Below are positions 7,140-11,961 of a DNA stretch of 11,961 bases, one piece after another (within the stretch, counting starts at the first letter, position 1; every line of letters begins with the position of its first letter). The stretch comes from Bacteroidota bacterium (GTDB lineage Bacteria; Bacteroidota; Bacteroidia; Bacteroidales; UBA10428). A program made the position numbers and the translations under genes. Where the stretch lies: positions 1 to 11,961 of the forward strand of contig JAHEEB010000038.1 of assembly GCA_024640925.1 (NCBI GenBank). Reading direction: 5' to 3'. The notes under the pieces were generated by a model. The model did not search any database, had not been told where the DNA came from, and saw nothing but the letters and a program-made list of their open reading frames with translations.

Positions 7140-8807
7140 ATGTGTGGAATAGTATGTGCATTTGATATAAAGCAATCTGTTACTGATTTGCGTCCGGAGA
7201 TTCTAAAAATGTCGAAAAAAGTCCGACACCGTGGACCGGACTGGTCGGGTATTTTTTCTAATGAAAAAGCAATTCTTGCTCACGAACGTCTTTCGATAGT
7301 AGATCCTGAGTCGGGGAAACAACCGCTGTTTAGCAAAGATGGAAAGCTCGTTTTAGCGGTAAATGGTGAAATATATAATCACCAGGAAATTCGTAAACAC
7401 CTGGAAGTTAATTACGAATTTATGACAAAATCGGACTGTGAAGTGATTCTGGCCCTTTATCGTGAAAAAGGTCCTGACTTTTTTGAGGATCTGAATGGAA
7501 TTTTCGCTTTTGCCCTCTACGATATTGAAAAAGATGTGTTCCTGATTGGTCGCGACCATATTGGAATTGTTCCGCTTTACCATGGTTGGGATGACAAAGG
7601 TACTTACTATGTCGCTTCAGAACTGAAAGCACTTGAAAATCAATGTTCTAAAATTGAAGAGTTTCTGCCCGGTCAATATTATTTTAGTCCAAACGGAAAA
7701 CCTACTAAATGGTATACCCGCGATTGGATGGAATTCGACTCGGTTAAAGATAATGAAACCAACATCGATATTCTTCGTAAAGCATTGGAAGATGCGGTTC
7801 AACGTCAGTTGATGTCCGATGTTCCATATGGAGTATTGCTTTCAGGAGGATTAGATTCTTCTATTGTTTCGGCAGTGGCTAAAAAATTTGCAGCCAAACG
7901 TATTGAATCAGGTAACACTCAGGATGCATGGTGGCCCCAGCTTCACTCATTTGCAGTTGGATTGAAAGGTTCGCCCGATTTAATTGCAGCCCAAAAAGTA
8001 GCTGACCATATTGGTACCGTTCATCATGAGATTCATTTTACTGTTCAAGAAGGGCTTGATGCCATTCATGACGTGATTTACCATGTTGAAACATATGATG
8101 TTACAACTATTCGTGCCAGTACACCCATGTACTTATTAGCCCGTGTTATTAAATCAATGGGTGTAAAGATGGTGCTTTCGGGCGAAGGTGCTGATGAAAT
8201 TTTTGGTGGTTACCTTTATTTCCATAAAGCTCCTAATGCTGAAGAATTTCACAAAGAAACGGTTCGTAAACTAGACAAACTTCATTTGTACGATTGCCTC
8301 CGAGCGAACAAATCTCTTGCCTCATGGGGTGTAGAAGGGCGTGTACCATTTCTTGACAAAGAATTTATGGATGTGGCTATGCGACTGAATCCCAACGACA
8401 AAATGGCTGGAAAGGGTAAAATGGAGAAATGGATTTTGCGTAAAGCTTTCGAACAAATGTTACCCGAAAGTGTTGTATGGAGACAGAAAGAACAATTCTC
8501 GGATGGTGTTGGCTATGGTTGGATTGACACACTTAAAGAATTAACTAGCAGAATGGTGAGCGATGAACAGATGGCGAAAGTAAAAGAAACCTTCCCCATT
8601 AATCCTCCCATGAATAAAGAAGAATATTATTACCGCACCATTTTCACCGATCATTTTCCTTCAGAACAAGCAGCATTATGTGTGCCTTCTGTTCCTTCTG
8701 TAGCTTGCAGCACACCCATTGCTTTGGAATGGGATGCAGCCTTTAAAAATTTAAACGATCCTTCTGGACGCTCAGTAAAAAGTGTACATGAGCAAGGATA
8801 TAAGTAA
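7140..8807 (+). CDS. asnB: Asparagine synthase B (glutamine-hydrolysing)
   Basis: Converts aspartate, glutamine and ATP to asparagine, glutamate, AMP and pyrophosphate, in the cytoplasm. The 555 residues are close to the 554 of Escherichia coli AsnB. The N-terminal class II glutamine amidotransferase domain starts MCGIV with Cys2 as nucleophile directly after the initiator Met, which confirms the start at 7140. It also has RGPDWSG at 31-37 and NGEIYNH at 75-81. The C-terminal synthetase domain carries the ATP pyrophosphatase loop LLSGGLDSS at 233-241, SGEGADEIFGGY at 347-358 and EGRVPFLD at 399-406. The family ending PSVACSTP with DPSGRSV is intact. It lies 216 nt after glnN, with a probable terminator and a possibly structured leader between, so it is likely at least partly independent of glnN. 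Its amide donor is the product of GlnN and its by-product is glutamate, so the placement is metabolically coherent. Confidence 0.97.
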   Translation: MCGIVCAFDIKQSVTDLRPEILKMSKKVRHRGPDWSGIFSNEKAILAHERLSIVDPESGKQPLFSKDGKLVLAVNGEIYNHQEIRKHLEVNYEFMTKSDCEVILALYREKGPDFFEDLNGIFAFALYDIEKDVFLIGRDHIGIVPLYHGWDDKGTYYVASELKALENQCSKIEEFLPGQYYFSPNGKPTKWYTRDWMEFDSVKDNETNIDILRKALEDAVQRQLMSDVPYGVLLSGGLDSSIVSAVAKKFAAKRIESGNTQDAWWPQLHSFAVGLKGSPDLIAAQKVADHIGTVHHEIHFTVQEGLDAIHDVIYHVETYDVTTIRASTPMYLLARVIKSMGVKMVLSGEGADEIFGGYLYFHKAPNAEEFHKETVRKLDKLHLYDCLRANKSLASWGVEGRVPFLDKEFMDVAMRLNPNDKMAGKGKMEKWILRKAFEQMLPESVVWRQKEQFSDGVGYGWIDTLKELTSRMVSDEQMAKVKETFPINPPMNKEEYYYRTIFTDHFPSEQAALCVPSVPSVACSTPIALEWDAAFKNLNDPSGRSVKSVHEQGYK

Positions 8808-8810
8808 ATC

Positions 8811-8828
8811 TGGTTGATTAACCATTTT
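8811..8828 (+). terminator. Weak possible terminator after asnB
   Basis: TGGTT (8811-8815) and AACCA (8820-8824) form a 5-bp stem with a 4-nt loop, followed by four T, starting 3 nt after the asnB stop. The stem is short. A second copy of the right-pairing arm, ATGGTT at 8849-8854, could compete for AACCAT. Reported because of the position and T tract; strength is doubtful. Confidence 0.35.
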
Positions 8829-9019
8829 AATAAAAACACAGATATAATATGGTTAGCAAATGCTCACTGCGACATTCATATTCGAAGAGTTTTTTAGTAC
8901 AAAAAGCACAATAACACATTAAATAGTAATGGTTTATTTTAAAAAACCTGAAATAACTTACAGATTAATACAAAAACTATCGATTAATAAATAGAATATA
9001 AACATTTTTAAACAAAAAA

Positions 9020-9051
9020 TTTATATTCTAAAATAATATGTTTTATATTTG
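9020..9051 (+). promoter_or_regulatory. Candidate Bacteroidota-type promoter for gltB
   Basis: TTTA at 9020-9023, 20 nt of spacer, then TATATTTG at 9044-9051. The -7 element matches TAnnTTTG exactly and the -33 element three of four bases of TTTG. The spacing is the same as in the glnN candidate upstream. Transcription would start near 9056-9059, leaving a leader of about 180 nt. Confidence 0.5.
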
Positions 9052-9081
9052 CAAAATGAAAGTAAATAGTATATTATATTT

Positions 9082-9145
9082 ATACTTATATTGTATTAGA
9101 TAAGTATTTATTATGAATTATTAGTTTAATCATAAATAAACTTAT
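9082..9145 (+). promoter_or_regulatory. Alternative hairpins in the gltB leader
   Basis: Segment 1, ATACTTAT (9082-9089), pairs perfectly with segment 2, ATAAGTAT (9100-9107), across a 10-nt loop. Segment 2, as ATAAGT (9100-9105), also pairs with segment 3, ACTTAT (9140-9145); that stem is strengthened by a further 6-bp stem inside it, TTATGA (9111-9116) with TCATAA (9130-9135). The two structures exclude each other, as in attenuators or riboswitches. All stems are nearly pure AT and weak, so chance pairing in an AT-rich spacer is a serious alternative. No known riboswitch core was recognised. Confidence 0.3.
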
Positions 9146-9193
9146 AATATATAAATATAACTCTTTCATTATTATTATTTAAGGGTGAAGTAA

Positions 9194-9217
9194 ATGGAAG
9201 AAAAAGGACCCTTTTAA
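9194..9217 (+). CDS. Possible 7-residue leader peptide upstream of gltB
   Basis: ATG at 9194-9196 opens MEEKGPF and stops at TAA 9215-9217, 21 nt before the gltB start. A purine-rich stretch (AAGGGTGAAG, 9181-9190) precedes it at a distance that could help ribosome binding. AAGGGT (9181-9186) can pair with ACCCTT (9208-9213), which lies inside the Gly-Pro-Phe codons, so translating ribosomes would open this hairpin. Two adjacent Glu codons are suggestive next to a glutamate biosynthesis gene, but an ORF this short arises easily by chance. Confidence 0.2.
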   Translation: MEEKGPF

Positions 9218-9238
9218 CGGATTAAAAAATTATACGAT

Positions 9239-11961
9239 ATGCAATCTATTTATCCGAGAGAACAGGGATTATATCATCCCGAATTTGAGCATGATGCCTG
9301 CGGAGTGGGTCTGTTGGTAAATATACATGGCGAAAAATCGCATGAAATTGTTGAGAAAGGCCTTCAGGTATTGGAACATATGGTACATAGGGGAGCTGAA
9401 GGTGCCGATAATAAAACCGGTGACGGAGCAGGTATGCTGATACAGATCCCTCACGAATTCATTCTTTTGCAGGGAATTCCCGTTCCGGAAAAAGGAAAAT
9501 ATGGCACAGGATTGGTTTTTTTACCTAAAAATGAGAAGGAACAAACATGGTGTTTGGAAACCATTAAAGATGTCTTAAGCGAGCAAAAACTCAACTTATT
9601 GGCTGTTCGTGATGTTCCAGTGAATAGCGATATACTTGGAGAGACAGCCAAAGCGGCTGAACCTGATATTAAACAGATTTTCGTTACCGGAGAGAGTTCA
9701 CGTGATGATCTGGAAAGAAAACTATACATCTGCCGGAAAAAGATAGAAAAATCAGTACTGAAATCAAGTCTTCGAATAAAACGGAGTTGCTATATTGTAA
9801 GTCTTTCCACTAAAAATATTGTTTACAAAGGGATGCTGTCGTCTTTGCAGTTAAGAGAGTATTTCCCCGATTTAACGAATCAATACTTTACAAGCGGATT
9901 GGCATTGGTTCATTCTCGCTTTAGCACAAACACTTTCCCAACCTGGGATTTAGCGCAGCCATACCGTTTGCTTGGTCACAATGGCGAAATCAATACTATT
10001 CGCGGAAACCGCACCTGGATGGAAGCCAGAGAAAGCTTACTCGATCCAAAGCTTCTGAATTGTACTATTCAGGAAATTTCTCCTATTCTTCAACCTGAAA
10101 TGAGTGACAGTGCCTCATTGGATAATGTGCTGGAGTTTTTTGTTATGTCAGGAATGAGCCTTCCTCATGCATTATCTATGATGGTACCGGAAAGTTGGAA
10201 CGATAAGAATCCAATTTCAACCGATCTGAAAGCGTTTTACGAATATCACAGCATTTTGATGGAACCATGGGATGGTCCTGCAACTCTCCTGTTTTCTGAT
10301 GGCCAGTATGCCGGAGGAATGCTTGATAGAAACGGACTTCGTCCTGCCCGATATCTTATTACCAATAATGATATGCTGGCGATGGCATCGGAAGTTGGGG
10401 TGCTGCCATTTGAACCTTCGGAGATCAAAGAAAAAGGCAAACTCCAACCTGGTAAAATGCTTTTGATTGATACCCAAACAGGAACTTTATACAGAGACGA
10501 AGAACTGAAAAAAACTCTTGCCCAGGCAGCTCCATATAATGAATGGCTTTCTAAAAACAGAATTAACCTGGAACAATTGTCTTCAGGCCGCACAGTCAAA
10601 AACTCTCCTAAAGAATTTTCCTCTCTTTTGAAATGCTTCGGATATACAAAAGAGGATATCGAAAGAATTATCATTCCTATGTGTGTTGAAGGAAAGGAAC
10701 CTGTTTCTTCAATGGGAAATGATACTCCTTTAGCTGTATTGTCGAATCAACACCAACGGTTATTCAATTATTTCCGTCAGCAATTTGCACAGGTAACCAA
10801 TCCACCTATCGATTCAATACGGGAAGAACTAGTTATGTCTCTGACATCATATATAGGTGCTATAGACAAGAATCTTCTTGAACCTTCAGCAGAACATTGC
10901 AAAATGCTTAAAGTTAAGAGTCCGATTCTTACCAACCAGACCATGGACATATTGTGCAATCTGAGTTATAAGGGTTTTAAAACCATTATTCTTCCCATGT
11001 TTTTTAAAGAAGAAGATGGTTCAAAAGGATTGGAAAAAGCAATTGAGGAATTATGTCTGAAGGCTGAGACAGCTGTTGATAACGATTATAATTATATTGT
11101 ACTCAGCGACAGGGGAGTAAATAAACTACTTGCCCCAATTCCTTCCTTATTAGCTGTTTCCGCGGTACATCACTACCTTATCTCTAAGCGTAAAAGGATG
11201 CAGATTGCACTTATTGTTGAAACTGCTGAAGCCCGTGAAAATATGCATTTTGCTCTCCTTCTCGGATATGGAGCAAGCGCTATAAATCCTTATCTGGCTT
11301 TTGGTGTGCTGAATGAACTAGTAAATACAAAGAAAATATATCTTGATTTTCATACGGCAGAGAAAAACTATATCAAAGCCATTGACAAAGGGTTGCTTAA
11401 AATAATGTCAAAAATGGGGATTTCGACCCTTAGAAGTTATCGTGGTGCAAGAATATTTGAAGCAATCGGACTATCAAGCAGTGTTACCAATATGTATTTT
11501 GGTGGAACTGTATCAAAGATTGAAGGTATAGACCTTGAGGATATTGCCATAGAAGCAATTGAATCTCACCGTAAATCTTTTAACCCTGATTTAGCTTCGC
11601 AACCGTTGGAGAATACAGGACAATATGCTTATCGTAGAAATGGTGAGCAACATGCATGGAATCCGGAGACAATTTCAGCCTTACAATTGGCAACACATTC
11701 GGGTAATTATCAAAAATTCAAAGAGTTTACCCGATTGGTAGATGAAAAATCGGAGCCAATGTTTCTGCGCGATTTTATGGAATACAAAAGAAATCCCATA
11801 GACATTAGTCTGGTTGAACCAGTTGAGGCTATTACCAGGCGATTTGTAACCGGAGCGATGTCTTTTGGATCAATAAGCAAGGAGGCACATGAAGCTTTGG
11901 CAATAGCCATGAATAAGCTGGGAGGAAAGAGCAATACCGGGGAAGGAGGAGAAGATCCTGA
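9239..11961 (+). CDS. gltB: Glutamate synthase, large subunit, N-terminal 907 residues (runs off the right edge)
   Basis: Transfers the amide nitrogen of glutamine to 2-oxoglutarate, giving two glutamates; it completes the GS-GOGAT cycle with GlnN. The frame is open from the ATG at 9239 to the window end. The start gives a 20-residue propeptide before Cys21 (HDACGVG), the expected N-terminal nucleophile after processing. The amidotransferase domain (about 21-430) shows HRGAEGADNKTGDGAG at 50-65, HSRFSTNTFPTW at 225-236, GHNGEINTIRGN at 246-257 and DRNGLRPARY at 363-372. The central domain follows (about 480-780). GAMSFGSIS at 872-880 opens the FMN/synthase domain, which is cut off at residue 907. 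The 3Fe-4S cysteines and the C-terminal GXGXG domain would lie beyond the edge, as would gltD if present; full-length enzymes are about 1,500 residues. The small-subunit partner and the electron donor cannot be judged here. No frameshift was seen. Confidence 0.96.
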   Translation, partial: MQSIYPREQGLYHPEFEHDACGVGLLVNIHGEKSHEIVEKGLQVLEHMVHRGAEGADNKTGDGAGMLIQIPHEFILLQGIPVPEKGKYGTGLVFLPKNEKEQTWCLETIKDVLSEQKLNLLAVRDVPVNSDILGETAKAAEPDIKQIFVTGESSRDDLERKLYICRKKIEKSVLKSSLRIKRSCYIVSLSTKNIVYKGMLSSLQLREYFPDLTNQYFTSGLALVHSRFSTNTFPTWDLAQPYRLLGHNGEINTIRGNRTWMEARESLLDPKLLNCTIQEISPILQPEMSDSASLDNVLEFFVMSGMSLPHALSMMVPESWNDKNPISTDLKAFYEYHSILMEPWDGPATLLFSDGQYAGGMLDRNGLRPARYLITNNDMLAMASEVGVLPFEPSEIKEKGKLQPGKMLLIDTQTGTLYRDEELKKTLAQAAPYNEWLSKNRINLEQLSSGRTVKNSPKEFSSLLKCFGYTKEDIERIIIPMCVEGKEPVSSMGNDTPLAVLSNQHQRLFNYFRQQFAQVTNPPIDSIREELVMSLTSYIGAIDKNLLEPSAEHCKMLKVKSPILTNQTMDILCNLSYKGFKTIILPMFFKEEDGSKGLEKAIEELCLKAETAVDNDYNYIVLSDRGVNKLLAPIPSLLAVSAVHHYLISKRKRMQIALIVETAEARENMHFALLLGYGASAINPYLAFGVLNELVNTKKIYLDFHTAEKNYIKAIDKGLLKIMSKMGISTLRSYRGARIFEAIGLSSSVTNMYFGGTVSKIEGIDLEDIAIEAIESHRKSFNPDLASQPLENTGQYAYRRNGEQHAWNPETISALQLATHSGNYQKFKEFTRLVDEKSEPMFLRDFMEYKRNPIDISLVEPVEAITRRFVTGAMSFGSISKEAHEALAIAMNKLGGKSNTGEGGEDP

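Larger units (their letters stand above)
8808..9238. other. AT-rich intergenic region between asnB and gltB
   Basis: 431 bp without a substantial gene. In order it holds the weak post-asnB hairpin, a stretch to about 9015 with no feature I can support, a promoter candidate at 9020-9051, and then a leader of about 180 nt with AT-rich inverted repeats and a 7-codon upstream ORF before gltB. The length and structure of the leader are more than a simple promoter region needs. Confidence 0.6.

Noticed and set aside
8685..8706. Short tandem repeat encoding VPSVPS near the end of asnB as an insertion
   Set aside because: Family members carry a similar Val-Pro/Pro-Ser segment here and the protein length is normal, so this is not a notable duplication.
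8931..8948. GGTTT...AAACC hairpin in the asnB-gltB spacer as a terminator
   Set aside because: A 5-bp stem with no T tract after it on the plus strand, and over 120 nt from the asnB stop.
10246..10674. Minus-strand open frame of 142 codons inside gltB
   Set aside because: It is antisense to the unbroken GltB frame, is Ser-rich, and shows no motif.

Overview
The window reads as chromosome of a member of the Bacteroidota, probably in or near the Bacteroidales/Marinilabiliales (inference). The support is an AT-rich genome with weak or absent Shine-Dalgarno sequences, promoter candidates of the Bacteroidota -33/-7 type (TAnnTTTG at -7), a type III glutamine synthetase (GlnN), and AsnB and GltB beside it. 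No search was run; all names come from motifs read in the translations.

Left third, minus strand (976 down to the left edge, 2455-1007, 3966-2482): three closely spaced genes transcribed leftward, with gaps of 26 and 30 nt, so very likely one operon. The first two encode paralogous chymotrypsin-fold serine proteases of about 490 residues. Each has the same three-part plan: an N-terminal 'PGV..V.IG' module, a protease core with a complete His/Asp/Ser set and a cysteine cluster, and a conserved C-terminal helical module. Neither has a signal peptide. The third gene has an open frame of 325 codons running off the left edge, a large protein of unknown function. This is the less ordinary part of the window.

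Middle (3967-4727): a 761-bp, very AT-rich divergent intergenic region that holds a good promoter candidate for the rightward gene.

Right two thirds, plus strand: an ammonium-assimilation and amide-transfer block. glnN (4728-6923) makes glutamine from glutamate and ammonia. asnB (7140-8807) uses glutamine to make asparagine. gltB (9239 to the right edge, incomplete) is the large subunit of glutamate synthase, which turns glutamine plus 2-oxoglutarate into two glutamates. GlnN and GltB together form the GS-GOGAT cycle, and AsnB is a second consumer of glutamine. Each gene has its own leader and likely its own transcription signals: a hairpin plus T-rich tail after glnN, a weak hairpin after asnB, and a promoter candidate before gltB. 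The gltB leader is about 180 nt long, with alternative AT-rich hairpins and a 7-codon upstream ORF. No RNA genes, insertion sequences, CRISPR arrays or phage genes were seen.
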